From an uncultured Opitutia bacterium (lineage in GTDB: Bacteria > Verrucomicrobiota > Verrucomicrobiia > Opitutales > UBA953), in assembly GCA_903921665.1 (NCBI GenBank), contig CAIXQT010000020.1:1-25649 (forward strand): DNA of 25,649 bases, in the 5' to 3' direction. The translations under genes and the position numbers were made by a program. Below are positions 1 through 9,880 of the stretch, piece after piece (position 1 is the stretch's first letter; each line of letters starts with the position of its first letter). The notes under the pieces were generated by a model, which ran no database searches, had not been told where the DNA came from, and worked only from the letters and a program-made list of their open reading frames with translations.

Positions 1-546
1 TCGGGTGAACTGCGGAAAGGCGAGCAACTTGCCGTTGTAACTATCCCCCGTCAAGGAGTTTTCCTCCCCGAGCACGCCGGGGAGCTGCCGGCCGAGGCAA
101 TCGACCAGGACGCAGGCGGGCAAAGTGCCATTAGTGAGCACATAATCGCCGATCGAGACCTCTCGGGTGACTTTGCGGTCCCGGAAGCGCTGGTCGATGC
201 CCTCATAATGACCCGAAATGAGGATAAGATGGCTCTTTTGGGCTAGTTCCTTCGCCAGCTTATTGGTCAATTGTTCACCATCCGGGCAAAGGTAGACCAC
301 TTCGCAGTCCGGAGTGGCCAGCGCGTCGACCGCGTCGAAGAGGGGCTGGCAGGACATGAGCATGCCGGGTCCGCCGCCGTAGGGCATGTCGTCTACCTTG
401 CGGTGCTTGTCCTTGGAGTAGGCGCGCAGGTCGTGGGCCTTGAACTGGATCAGACCCTTGTCGATGGCCTTGCCGATGACGGATTCCTGAAGGAAGCCGT
501 CGGCCATGGCCGGGAAGAGGGTGACTAGGTCGATGCGGATGGCCAC
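1..546 (-). CDS. trmD: tRNA (guanine-N1)-methyltransferase TrmD, 5' part (runs off left edge)
   Basis: TrmD is a SPOUT (trefoil-knot) methyltransferase that uses S-adenosylmethionine to make m1G37 in tRNAs and so prevents +1 frameshifts. About 182 codons are present; the C-terminal domain lies beyond position 1. The conserved family motifs are visible in order: LVTLFP near the N-terminus, MPYGGGPGMLM, the knot segment SGHYEGIDQR, then SIGDYVLTNGTLPA, and DSYNG followed by FPQFTR. The start is uncertain. GTG at 546-544 gives the usual short N-terminus (M-AIRIDLVTLFP); an in-frame ATG at 561-559 would add five residues. Neither has a convincing ribosome-binding site. The family assignment is very secure; only the start and the missing 3' end are open. 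Confidence 0.95.
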   Translation of the reverse strand, partial: MAIRIDLVTLFPAMADGFLQESVIGKAIDKGLIQFKAHDLRAYSKDKHRKVDDMPYGGGPGMLMSCQPLFDAVDALATPDCEVVYLCPDGEQLTNKLAKELAQKSHLILISGHYEGIDQRFRDRKVTREVSIGDYVLTNGTLPACVLVDCLGRQLPGVLGEENSLTGDSYNGKLLAFPQFTR

Positions 547-606
547 GGTGAACGCGACCATCCAACAGCCGAAAGCCTGCCGAGGGCAAGCCGTCCCTGC
601 GGCCGC

Positions 607-1686
607 TTACTTCTTCTTCGCCTTGGGCTTCGCCTCGGAGCGCTGGTCCATCTTCACGCCGGCTTCGGCGGGGACGGCCGCGCCGACCTTTTCGACGTCG
701 GAGGTGTAAAGGTAGCGCCACACATCGTCCTGGATGAACTTGCCGTTCGCATCCTTGGGCGAGCCCTTGCTCGGCGTCACGTAGCCATGGCCGCGGGCGG
801 CCTGCTCCTTCTCGTTGCCCTTCAGCGCGGCATCGGTGATCAGACGGCGGGAGTGGCCGAACGGAGCCTTCGCCGACTCGGTGTTCACGATGGGGCCGAA
901 CTGGTTCAGCCCCAGGAGCAGCCATGAGCGCTGGTAGTGGTCGGCGGTCCAGCCGCCGTCCAGCACGTGGCTGTAGCCGAAGAAGCGGTTCTTGGGCGTG
1001 GCCGAAGGGCCGGCCTGCCAGTCGTCGAGATTGTCGCGCGGGCCGCAGTGCATGACGACGCGCCCGACTTTCTGGTGGAGGGCGAAGCGGGCGGAGGAAG
1101 TCGCGCCGTGCGAAGCGCCGGAGACGATGACCTTCTCCCACTCGAGGGATTTGCCGTCCTTGGTCAGGAAGGTCTCCCACTTGCCCTGCGGGTTTTTCTT
1201 GGCGAGGTGCTTCACGAACTGGAAGGCGCGCTCCTGCATGCTGTCGGGCAGGGGGATCTCGATCGACTTGCTCGCGTCGACGCCGGCGGTGGCCTCGAGG
1301 CGGATGTCGCCGAGATGATGGGTGTCGTCCGCGGGCTCGGTGTTGAGTTTGCCGAACCAGCCGTTGGCGTAACTGACCTGAATATAGTGGAGACCGTAGC
1401 TGTTCAGGAGTTCCGCCTGGGCCTGGTTGAAGCCCATCAGCCAGATGACGAGCTGGCCGCGCGGCGTGACGCGCGTGTCGACCGTGGCGACCTCGACGTC
1501 GGCGGGCTTGCCGCCTTTCTCGAAGACGAAGTCGATCTCCGGGTGAGGCAAGCAGCGCTTGTCGATCTCGCTGGCGCGCGCCCGAAGCTGATAGATCTGC
1601 GGCTTCGGGTCGTTGAATTTCAGCGGGGCTTCGGCCGCGAAGCAGGCGACGAGACCGAGGAAAAGGCAGGCGAGGGCGGAGCGCAT
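607..1686 (-). CDS. Secreted alpha/beta-hydrolase-like protein (359 aa)
   Basis: The protein opens with a clear signal peptide (MRSALACLFLGLVACFAAEA), so it should be exported. The middle carries V-S-G-A-S-H-G-A, a GxSxG nucleophile elbow typical of alpha/beta hydrolases. The flanking aromatic segments resemble uncharacterised esterase-like proteins of Verrucomicrobia and Planctomycetes. The C-terminus is Lys-rich (PKAKKK). The ATG at 1686-1684 is chosen because it directly precedes the signal peptide; the open frame extends upstream only through the neighbouring gene. The next upstream gene, another secreted hydrolase-like protein, ends 50 bp away on the same strand, so co-transcription is likely. 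The substrate is unknown, and I cannot confirm the catalytic acid and histidine by eye. Confidence 0.82.
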   Translation of the reverse strand: MRSALACLFLGLVACFAAEAPLKFNDPKPQIYQLRARASEIDKRCLPHPEIDFVFEKGGKPADVEVATVDTRVTPRGQLVIWLMGFNQAQAELLNSYGLHYIQVSYANGWFGKLNTEPADDTHHLGDIRLEATAGVDASKSIEIPLPDSMQERAFQFVKHLAKKNPQGKWETFLTKDGKSLEWEKVIVSGASHGATSSARFALHQKVGRVVMHCGPRDNLDDWQAGPSATPKNRFFGYSHVLDGGWTADHYQRSWLLLGLNQFGPIVNTESAKAPFGHSRRLITDAALKGNEKEQAARGHGYVTPSKGSPKDANGKFIQDDVWRYLYTSDVEKVGAAVPAEAGVKMDQRSEAKPKAKKK

Positions 1687-1736
1687 GGGGTTACGCCTTG
1701 ATGCCCGCCTGGCCGCCGCTTGGCAAGACGGACCGC

Positions 1737-2471
1737 TTACTTCGGCAGCTTCGAGTGCACGTAATCGAGGGCCCGCTCGACGACGTCCTTCGGGGCCCAC
1801 TGGTGGCCGCCTTCGAACTCGAAGACCTGCAAGCGATCGTCCTGCGACTCGCGGACCATGCCGGCGATCGCGCCGCGGTTGGGGTCCTTCTTGCCGATGG
1901 TCACCGCGATAGCCGGGATCTGCACGCCGCGGAGCCCGCGGATGCCGTTGTCGAGCGTGCCGACGCCGGCGCCCTGCAGGATCACGCCGCCGAAGTTGTC
2001 GCCGATGCTCACGAAGATCGAGCTCGCCCGGGCGCCGCCCGAGAAGCCGGTGCAGACCTTCCGCCCTTCGCCGATCCGGAAACGTTTGGAGGCGTCCTGG
2101 TTGGCGGCGAGGAAGTTGCCGACGCTCGGATCCCACGGGCCGTTCTTGGATTCGTCGAGGAGGATGGCGATATAGCCGTGCTTCTTGATCCAGTCGGCCA
2201 TGTTGCCCATCGCGGCGTTGCCGCCCGGCGAGGCGATGAAGATCGCGGGCCAGGACTTGGTCGCGTCGCCGTGATACCCCTTCGGTAGCATCACGCGATA
2301 ATGGTAGATGCCGGAATACTTCGAGTAGCCGCCGTTATGGTCGCAGGCGATGCGCGTCTCGACGCCTTCCTTGATGGCGAGGTCGGGCGGAGTGGTCTTG
2401 GACGCGGCGGGTTCGGCGGCGCCGGCGAGGGCGGATACGAGGAGCAGGAGCAGGGCGGGGTACCGGCGCAT
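1737..2471 (-). CDS. Secreted alpha/beta-hydrolase-like protein (244 aa)
   Basis: This is a small exported protein with signal peptide MRRYPALLLLLVSALAGAAEP. It carries the nucleophile elbow T-G-F-S-G-G-A-R (GxSxG) and a late E-G-G-H-Q-W motif that could supply the catalytic histidine, as in dienelactone-hydrolase or PHB-depolymerase-like folds. A DESKNGPWDP segment follows the predicted oxyanion strand. The ATG at 2471-2469 is chosen over an upstream ATG at 2552 because the extra 27 residues are low-quality Pro/Ser sequence and the signal peptide starts here. The leader is C/T-rich without a Shine-Dalgarno motif. It is probably transcribed together with the 359-aa hydrolase downstream, and it is divergent from the ABC ATPase gene across 86 bp. 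The substrate is unknown. Confidence 0.85.
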   Translation of the reverse strand: MRRYPALLLLLVSALAGAAEPAASKTTPPDLAIKEGVETRIACDHNGGYSKYSGIYHYRVMLPKGYHGDATKSWPAIFIASPGGNAAMGNMADWIKKHGYIAILLDESKNGPWDPSVGNFLAANQDASKRFRIGEGRKVCTGFSGGARASSIFVSIGDNFGGVILQGAGVGTLDNGIRGLRGVQIPAIAVTIGKKDPNRGAIAGMVRESQDDRLQVFEFEGGHQWAPKDVVERALDYVHSKLPK

Positions 2472-2557
2472 GACGAAAGGGGTAGGGATGAAGCTTGGCG
2501 AGGGCAAGCGTGGTTGCGGCTTGGAAGCGGACTCCGCTTGCTCCATAGCCATACGCC
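2472..2557. promoter_or_regulatory. Divergent intergenic region, hydrolase / ABC ATPase
   Basis: These 86 bp separate two divergently transcribed genes and must hold both start regions. I see no convincing -35/-10 pair. On the minus strand the leader just before the hydrolase ATG is C/T-rich (ATCCCTACCCCTTTCGTC) and resembles the leader of hppA. Confidence 0.4.
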
Positions 2558-3361
2558 GTGCCTCGTCCCGTCGCCCCAGTCCCCGTGCTCGAAGTCTCTC
2601 GTCTGCGCATCGCGCGGGAGGACAAGGTCATCCTGCGCGGGCTCAGCTGGCGCGTGGAGCCTGGCCAGCACTGGGTGATCCTCGGCCCGAACGGATCCGG
2701 CAAGTCGTCGCTGCTCGCCGCGCTCACGGGTTATTTCGCGCCGACTTCCGGTTCGCTCGCCGTCCTCGGCGAGACGTTCGGTCGTAGCGACTGGCGCGAG
2801 CTGCGACGTCGTATCGGACTCGTGGGCCCGTCCGTCGCCGCGATGATCCAGCCGGCTGAGCCGGCCTTGGCGGTCGTCGCCGGAGGCGTCGACGGCCTCA
2901 TCAATCTCTGGCGCCGTCCGAAGCCCGCGACGCTCGTGCTCGCCCGCCGGCTGCTGCGGCTGCTCAAGGTCGGCGGACTCGCCGCGCGTCCTTGGGGCCA
3001 CCTTTCGCAAGGCGAACGCCAGCGCGTGCTCATCGCCCGCGCCCTGGCCTCGGACCCCGCCTTGCTGATCCTCGACGAATCCTGCGCCGGCCTCGATCCC
3101 GTGGCGCGGGCCGAGTTCCTCGCCTTGGTGAAACGCCTGCCGAAGCTGAAGCCCGGCTTGGCCATCGTGTTCGTCACGCACCACGTCGAGGAGATCCTGC
3201 CGACCTTCACGCATGCGCTGTTGCTGCGGAACGGGGCCGCCCTCGCCGCCGGCAAGATGGCCGACGTCCTGAAGCCGGCGGCGCTGGCGAAACTTTTCGG
3301 CCGCAAGGTCCGCCTGGCCAAGGGGCGGGATGGCTGGTCTTTGGGCGTCGCCGGGAAATAG
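2558..3361 (+). CDS. Stand-alone ABC transporter ATP-binding protein (ModF/YlmA-like)
   Basis: This is a complete single nucleotide-binding domain of 267 aa. The Walker A is GPNGSGKSS (residues 43-51), the signature LSQGE (149-153), the Walker B LLILDE with catalytic E174, and the switch histidine is in VTHH (about 208). The usual Q-loop glutamine after the second strand is replaced (IGLVGPSV). That change and the overall layout are reminiscent of ModF/YlmA-type single-domain ATPases rather than importer subunits. No permease or binding protein is adjacent, so the transported substrate, or whether it transports at all, cannot be told. The start is GTG at 2558; no ribosome-binding site is evident. 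The FAD oxidoreductase gene begins 71 bp downstream on the same strand. Confidence 0.88.
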   Translation: MPRPVAPVPVLEVSRLRIAREDKVILRGLSWRVEPGQHWVILGPNGSGKSSLLAALTGYFAPTSGSLAVLGETFGRSDWRELRRRIGLVGPSVAAMIQPAEPALAVVAGGVDGLINLWRRPKPATLVLARRLLRLLKVGGLAARPWGHLSQGERQRVLIARALASDPALLILDESCAGLDPVARAEFLALVKRLPKLKPGLAIVFVTHHVEEILPTFTHALLLRNGAALAAGKMADVLKPAALAKLFGRKVRLAKGRDGWSLGVAGK

Positions 3362-3432
3362 GCGGCAGGGTGGTTTGACCGCTTTCGACTTCCCCTTAAC
3401 CCCTGCTTAGTCCTACTTCATCTTCTTTCGCA

Positions 3433-4923
3433 ATGCCTTCGCCGTTCGACAATCTCCTCCCTCGCTATGACGCCGTCGTCATCGGCGCCGGCCTCGGCGG
3501 GATGACCGCGGCGAACAATCTCGCGAAATTCGGCCGCAAGGTGCTCCTGCTCGAGCATCATTATCAGCTCGGCGGCCTCGCCACCTTCTTCAAGCGCGCC
3601 GGCGGCCACGTCTTCGACATCTCGTTGCACGGCTTCCCGCACGGGATGATCAAGTCCACCCGCCGCTACTGGACCAAGGAGATCTCGGACCGTATCCACC
3701 AGCTCAGCGACGTCCGTTTCATCAACCCGGACTTCGACGTCCGCACGACCTTCGACCGCGCCGACTTCACCCGCATCTTGATCGAGCAGTTCAAGCTCTC
3801 CGCGGAGACCGTCGAGGCGTTCTTCGCGCACCTGCGGGAGATGAACTATTACGACAACGACCCGCGCACCACGCGCCAGCTCTTCGAGCAGTTCTTCCCC
3901 GGCCGCCCCGACGTCCAGCGTCTCCTCCTGGAGCCGATCGCTTACGCCAACGGTTCCACTCTCGACGACCCGGCGATCACCTTCGGCATCGTCTTTTCGA
4001 ACTTCATGTCGAAGGGCGTCTTCATCTTCCAGGGCGGCACGGACATCATGATCAACCTCATGACCGCGGAGATGAAGGCCAACGGGGTCGACATCCGTCG
4101 CAACGTGCTCGTCGAGAAAGTCCTCGTCGAGAAGGACGCCGCCGGCCGCCGTCGCGTCGTGGGCGTGAAGCTCCGCGGCACCCGTCTCGGCGAGGAGGCC
4201 GAGGTCGCCTGCGCCACCGTCGTCTCCAACGCCAACATCAAGGACACCGTCCTGAAGATGGGCGGCGAGGAAGCCTTCGAATCCTCGTTCCTGGAAGAGG
4301 CCCGCAAGGTGCGCGTGAACACTTCTTCCTGCCAGGTCTACATGGGCGTGCGCGAAGGCGAGACGATCCCCCATATCGGCGACCTCGTGTTCACCTCCGA
4401 GGCCAAGCCTTTCTCCAGCCACGAGCTCGTCGACTTCCACACTACGTCGCGCACCTACTCGGTCTACTATCCGGACACCCGGCCGCACACCAAGCAGCCG
4501 CGCTACGCGATCGTCACCTCGATCAACCAGAAGTGGGACGACTGGGCCCATCTCTCCGAAGCGGATTACGCCGCTAACAAGGCGCGGGTCATCGAGGAAT
4601 CCTTCAGGGGGCTCGAGAAGTTCATCCCGGACATCCGCTCGAAGGTCGACCACGCGGAGGCCGCGACGCCGCGCACCGTGAACCGCTATGTCCGCCACGT
4701 CGGCGGCACCTCCTTCGGTACCAAGTTCGAGGGCCTCAAGGTCTCGATGGCCCTGCCCGAACAGGTCGGCGGCTTCTATCATGCCGGCAGCGTCGGCATC
4801 ATCATGTCGGGTTGGCTGGGCACCATCAATTACGGCGTGATCGTCTCGGCGAAGGCCGACGCCTACCTGCGCGACCCGAGCGCCCATCCGCTGGGCGACG
4901 CCGCGGCGAGCGCGGGGGTCTGA
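3433..4923 (+). CDS. Phytoene-desaturase-like FAD-dependent oxidoreductase (496 aa)
   Basis: The N-terminus holds a Rossmann dinucleotide-binding fold: VVIGAGLGGM (residues 16-24), the ribose-binding acidic residue in LLLEHH (E41), and the LGG motif of CrtI/CrtD-type enzymes. Near the C-terminus is the second FAD-contacting block (GGFYHAGSVG followed by a small-residue-rich helix), typical of phytoene desaturase, carotenoid isomerase and related NAD(P)/FAD proteins. The length is normal for the family. The family includes carotenoid desaturases, isomerases and retinol saturases; no phytoene synthase or other carotenoid gene is in the window, so the substrate is open. The start codon is preceded by a long C/T-rich stretch and no Shine-Dalgarno. 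A YqhA-family gene follows after 50 bp. Confidence 0.88.
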   Translation: MPSPFDNLLPRYDAVVIGAGLGGMTAANNLAKFGRKVLLLEHHYQLGGLATFFKRAGGHVFDISLHGFPHGMIKSTRRYWTKEISDRIHQLSDVRFINPDFDVRTTFDRADFTRILIEQFKLSAETVEAFFAHLREMNYYDNDPRTTRQLFEQFFPGRPDVQRLLLEPIAYANGSTLDDPAITFGIVFSNFMSKGVFIFQGGTDIMINLMTAEMKANGVDIRRNVLVEKVLVEKDAAGRRRVVGVKLRGTRLGEEAEVACATVVSNANIKDTVLKMGGEEAFESSFLEEARKVRVNTSSCQVYMGVREGETIPHIGDLVFTSEAKPFSSHELVDFHTTSRTYSVYYPDTRPHTKQPRYAIVTSINQKWDDWAHLSEADYAANKARVIEESFRGLEKFIPDIRSKVDHAEAATPRTVNRYVRHVGGTSFGTKFEGLKVSMALPEQVGGFYHAGSVGIIMSGWLGTINYGVIVSAKADAYLRDPSAHPLGDAAASAGV

Positions 4924-4973
4924 GCTCCGCTTCGTCGGCTTGACGGAGGCGGCGGAATGGCAAATCTCCGGGC

Positions 4974-5540
4974 ATGGCCAAAGACAACAAGGATGATGGC
5001 ATCGCCCAGAAACTCGAGCACGGGCTGGAATATTTCATCTTCGCCAGCCGCTGGGTGCAGGCCCCGATCTACGTCGCGTTGATCTTCGCCGCGATCGCCT
5101 ACGCTTGGAAGAGCGTCCAGGAGCTCATCCATCTCCTCCAAGGCTTCGCCACCGCGACCGAGAGCACCATCATGCTCGGGATCCTCTCGCTCGTGGACAT
5201 CTCGATGGTGGCCAACCTCGTGAACATGGTCGTCGTCGGCGGCTACGTGACCTTCGTCTCGCGCATCGACTTCGGCGAGAACGGCGACCGCCCGGACTGG
5301 CTCGACCACATCAACGCCAACACCCTCAAGGTGAAGCTCGCCGGCAGCCTCGCGAGCATCTCGGCCATCCACCTCCTCAAGAGCTTCATCGACATCACCG
5401 CCGCCGTCGCCGACAAGCCCATGTCGGCCGGACAGGAGAAGGTCATCTTCTGGCAGGCCATCATCCACGGCGTGTTCCTCGCCTCGATGATCCTCTTCGC
5501 CTGGGGCGAGAAGATGCAGCGCCACCCCAGCGATCACTGA
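4974..5540 (+). CDS. YqhA/UPF0114-family inner-membrane protein
   Basis: This 188-aa protein matches the YqhA (UPF0114, TIGR00645) family in its characteristic blocks: EYFIFASRWVQAPIYVAL near the N-terminus, the ILSLVDISMV segment, GGYVTFVSRID, and a late ISAIHLLKSFID helix. Four hydrophobic segments are visible, so it sits in the inner membrane. The molecular function of the family is unknown. Relative to E. coli YqhA it has a short charged N-terminal extension (AKDNKDDGIAQK). It follows the FAD oxidoreductase by 50 bp and may be co-transcribed. Its TGA at 5538-5540 overlaps the stop of the convergent minus-strand gene by 7 bp. Confidence 0.9.
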   Translation: MAKDNKDDGIAQKLEHGLEYFIFASRWVQAPIYVALIFAAIAYAWKSVQELIHLLQGFATATESTIMLGILSLVDISMVANLVNMVVVGGYVTFVSRIDFGENGDRPDWLDHINANTLKVKLAGSLASISAIHLLKSFIDITAAVADKPMSAGQEKVIFWQAIIHGVFLASMILFAWGEKMQRHPSDH

Positions 5541-6268
5541 GCCTTCGGCGCGAGGTCGCTGACCCAGCCGACCACGTAGCGCTGCAGTCCGGAAGACCAG
5601 CCGTAGTGGATGCGCAGGCGCTTGCCGGCGGGGTCCGGCTTGGAATCGATCGTCGCGTCGAGGCTGATCTTGCGGCCGGCGTGCACGACGACCATCGCCG
5701 CCTTGCCGGTCAGGCCCTGGCGGGTCGGGTGACGCAGGTGAGGCGGGATCTCGTCGCCGTCACACGCGCTGCCGATGCCGCCCTCCATCCGGACCATCCG
5801 CATGAAGTCCAGCGCGCGCATCGCGGCATGGACATGGTCGAAGCAGTCGAAGTCGCACGTGAAGCCGGCGTCGATGGCCGACTCGAGGATGACATGGTCG
5901 GCCATGCTCGGCATACGGGCCGCCCACGCGAGGAAGTGGCCGATATTGGGCTGATGGCCGGGGACGACGTGGCCCTGGACTTCCTGGCGCGGGCGACGGA
6001 CTTTTTCCTCGCGGATCTCCGGGCCGAGGCCGGCCACGATCGCCTGGACGACCGCTTTGTCCGCGGCGCGGAAGTCGAAGGTGACCTCGTTCGTCCGGCC
6101 ATCTTCACCGGTCGGCCCCGAGTCGTCGCCAGCGATGCGCACCCCGATGTCGCCGTGGAGCTCTGGTCCGCTCAGGCGGACGCAATCGCCGTAAGCCGGC
6201 AGCAAGAAGAACGTGGGCAGGCCTTCGCCTGCGCCGCCGAGCGACTCGAGGCGTTCGCGGAGTTTCAT
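5534..6268 (-). CDS. Hypothetical protein of unknown family (244 aa)
   Basis: I do not recognise this protein. It reads as a genuine soluble protein with mixed composition, no signal peptide and no membrane segment. Notable segments are a His/Cys/Asp-rich centre (AGFTCDFDCFDHVHAAMRA) and an aromatic C-terminus (RIHYGWSSG, then VVGWVSDLAP). The ATG at 6268-6266 gives MKLRERLES. An in-frame ATG at 6343 would add 25 Arg/Pro/Ser-rich residues that look like translated leader. Antisense open frames over the same stretch have poorer protein-like composition. The 3' end overlaps the convergent yqhA-like stop by 7 bp. The long upstream region may carry a structured leader. Confidence 0.7.
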   Translation of the reverse strand: MKLRERLESLGGAGEGLPTFFLLPAYGDCVRLSGPELHGDIGVRIAGDDSGPTGEDGRTNEVTFDFRAADKAVVQAIVAGLGPEIREEKVRRPRQEVQGHVVPGHQPNIGHFLAWAARMPSMADHVILESAIDAGFTCDFDCFDHVHAAMRALDFMRMVRMEGGIGSACDGDEIPPHLRHPTRQGLTGKAAMVVVHAGRKISLDATIDSKPDPAGKRLRIHYGWSSGLQRYVVGWVSDLAPKAQ

Positions 6269-6558
6269 GGCGGGGAAGGGAGTGCGCAGTCGGCGGCGGA
6301 GGAGAGGACGAGGGCGTGAGGGAGGAGAGGAGCGGCGTTTCATGGTTTGGTTTTAAGAAGAAGAGAGGGCGTCCCTGCCGTGCGGTCCGTGGGAAAACGG
6401 CGCGCGGCTGGAGTGGTGAGCGATGGAATGGAGGATCGGACAGGGACGCCGGGGTGGGCGGAGAACTATCCGAGGTCGCTACTATGCCCGGCGGCCGAAG
6501 GTTGTCCAGCGGGTCGCCGGAGGTTTTTTAAAATAATATAACCCCTCGATTTGCGGGC
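6269..6558. other. Intergenic block with long inverted repeat and hairpins; possible structured leader or small RNA
   Basis: This gene-free stretch of about 290 bp holds a perfect 10-bp inverted repeat, GGCGTCCCTG at 6368-6377 and CAGGGACGCC at 6441-6450, enclosing 63 nt. A 9-bp GC-rich stem lies at 6488-6496 and 6512-6520 (one G-U pair). On the plus strand that stem is followed by AGG and six T (6521-6529), which looks like an intrinsic terminator. On the minus strand the same block would be the leader of the 244-aa hypothetical gene, with a possible promoter at 6533-6560. The strand and function are undecided. I could not match it to a known RNA family: SRP, 6S, tmRNA and RNase P hallmarks are absent. 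Confidence 0.4.
6488..6529 (+). terminator. Possible intrinsic terminator (plus strand)
   Basis: CCGGCGGCC at 6488-6496 pairs with GGTCGCCGG at 6512-6520 (one G-U), with a 15-nt loop, followed by AGG and T6. It would end a plus-strand transcript from the intergenic block. It could instead be a hairpin in a minus-strand leader. Confidence 0.35.
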
Positions 6559-6560
6559 AA
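6533..6560 (-). promoter_or_regulatory. Possible promoter for the 244-aa hypothetical gene
   Basis: Read on the minus strand: TTGCCC (6560-6555), a 16-nt spacer, then TATTAT (6538-6533) inside an AT-rich patch. Predicted initiation near 6526 would give a leader of about 260 nt. The -35 half overlaps the T-tract of the hppA terminator, so transcription would restart exactly where the upstream unit ends. Confidence 0.4.
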
Positions 6561-6588
6561 AAAGAAGGGCTCCCCGGTCGGGGAGCCC
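6559..6588 (-). terminator. Intrinsic terminator of hppA
   Basis: A perfect 9-bp GC-rich stem (arms 6567-6575 and 6580-6588, 4-nt loop) is followed on the minus strand by TTCTTTTTG. It lies 24 bp beyond the hppA stop codon and is the expected position and form for its transcription end. Confidence 0.88.
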
Positions 6589-6612
6589 TCGGGGCCGTCG
6601 GCCCAGCCCAGG

Positions 6613-9039
<2,427 letters not shown>

Positions 9040-9208
9040 GGTAGGGGTAGGGGGTGACTGCGGGGCGCAGTCGAGGATGCTTTTCGCCGATTATCCCCGG
9101 GCCTGCGAGTGGAAACTGCATACGACTGCTTTCATTTATAATCGTTAAGTAACCCGCCGCTCTCCACATGTGACTCGACCTCTGCTGTCCGCCTGTTACC
9201 TCAGGCTG
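9040..9208. promoter_or_regulatory. Divergent hppA / DUF1080 control region
   Basis: These 169 bp separate divergent starts. A perfect TATAAT lies on the plus strand at 9137-9142, about 65 bp before the DUF1080 ATG; its -35 region is poor. The same AT-rich patch reads ATTATAAAT on the minus strand and could serve hppA. Next to hppA the minus-strand leader is strongly C-rich (CACCCCCTACCCCTACC before ATG), with no Shine-Dalgarno. Confidence 0.45.
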
Positions 9209-9880
9209 ATGCTTCGCTCCTGCCTGCTGTCCGCCCTGTTGCCTCTCGCCCTCGTCGCCGCCTCCGAACCCTTCCCGGTCAGTCCTGCGGCCGCCGCGGT
9301 GCCGCACCCCGCCCCTGACGCCCCGGGCTTCGTAGCGCTCTTCAACGGCAAGGACCTCGCCGGTTGGAAGACCAAGGGCAACTGGGTCTATGATGCGGAC
9401 GGCACCGTCACGCTCAAGCCGCGCCCGGGCGAGAAGGGTTGGCAGCGCTACGACGCGTACCTCTTCACCGAGCGCAAGTACCGCGACTTCGTCCTCGACC
9501 TTGAATTCAAGATCGAGCCCACGGGCAACTCAGGCGTCTTCTTCTGCGTCGCCGATCCGCTCGATCCGGTCGCGAAGGGCATCGAGCTCCAGATTCTCGA
9601 CACCTATGGCCTGGCGAAGCCCGGCCATCATGATTGCGGCGGCATCATCCGCGCGATGGCCGCCTCGAAGAATATGGTGAAGGCGCCGGGCGAATGGAAC
9701 CGTTACACCCTGACGCTCAAGGAGCGCCGTCTGACCGTCGATTTCAACGGAGAGCGCACCATCGTCATCGACCTCGCGGCCTCGCCGATGAAGGATCGTC
9801 CGGCCGACGGGCACATCGGTTTCCAGGATGAGGCGAAGCACGTCTGGTACCGCAACGTCCGGATCAAGGAGCTGAAGTAA
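9209..9880 (+). CDS. Secreted DUF1080 (3-keto-disaccharide hydrolase-like) protein
   Basis: After a signal peptide (MLRSCLLSALLPLALVAAS) the protein is essentially one DUF1080 domain. It shows the opening GFVALFNGKDLAGWK, the FVLDLEFKIEPTGNSGVFF strand pair, the ELQILDTYG motif and the closing HIGFQDEAKHVWYRNVRIKEL. The fold is a concanavalin-like beta sandwich; characterised members hydrolyse 3-keto-glycosides, and many others have no tested activity. At 223 aa it has no extra domain. The ATG at 9209 is preferred over an upstream GTG at 9170 because it begins the signal peptide. Its 3' end overlaps the convergent VTT gene by 17 bp. A periplasmic sugar-processing role is inferred from the family. 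Confidence 0.9.
   Translation: MLRSCLLSALLPLALVAASEPFPVSPAAAAVPHPAPDAPGFVALFNGKDLAGWKTKGNWVYDADGTVTLKPRPGEKGWQRYDAYLFTERKYRDFVLDLEFKIEPTGNSGVFFCVADPLDPVAKGIELQILDTYGLAKPGHHDCGGIIRAMAASKNMVKAPGEWNRYTLTLKERRLTVDFNGERTIVIDLAASPMKDRPADGHIGFQDEAKHVWYRNVRIKELK

Noticed and set aside
275..1180. 301-codon minus-strand open frame near trmD
   Set aside because: It overlaps trmD and the first hydrolase in a different frame and is Arg/Pro/Gly-rich; both real genes explain the region.
3418..4887. 489-codon minus-strand open frame antisense to the FAD oxidoreductase
   Set aside because: Shadow of a gene with a clear FAD-binding fold; Asp/Val/Arg/Gly-rich composition without motifs.
5105..6319. 404-codon plus-strand open frame spanning the yqhA-like gene and its convergent neighbour
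   Set aside because: It runs through two better-supported genes in other frames and is Arg/His-rich in the first half, as expected of a frame-shifted shadow.
6368..6450. The 10-bp inverted repeat as transposon ends or an insertion-sequence remnant
   Set aside because: No transposase fragment or target-site duplication is visible, and the arms enclose only 63 nt.
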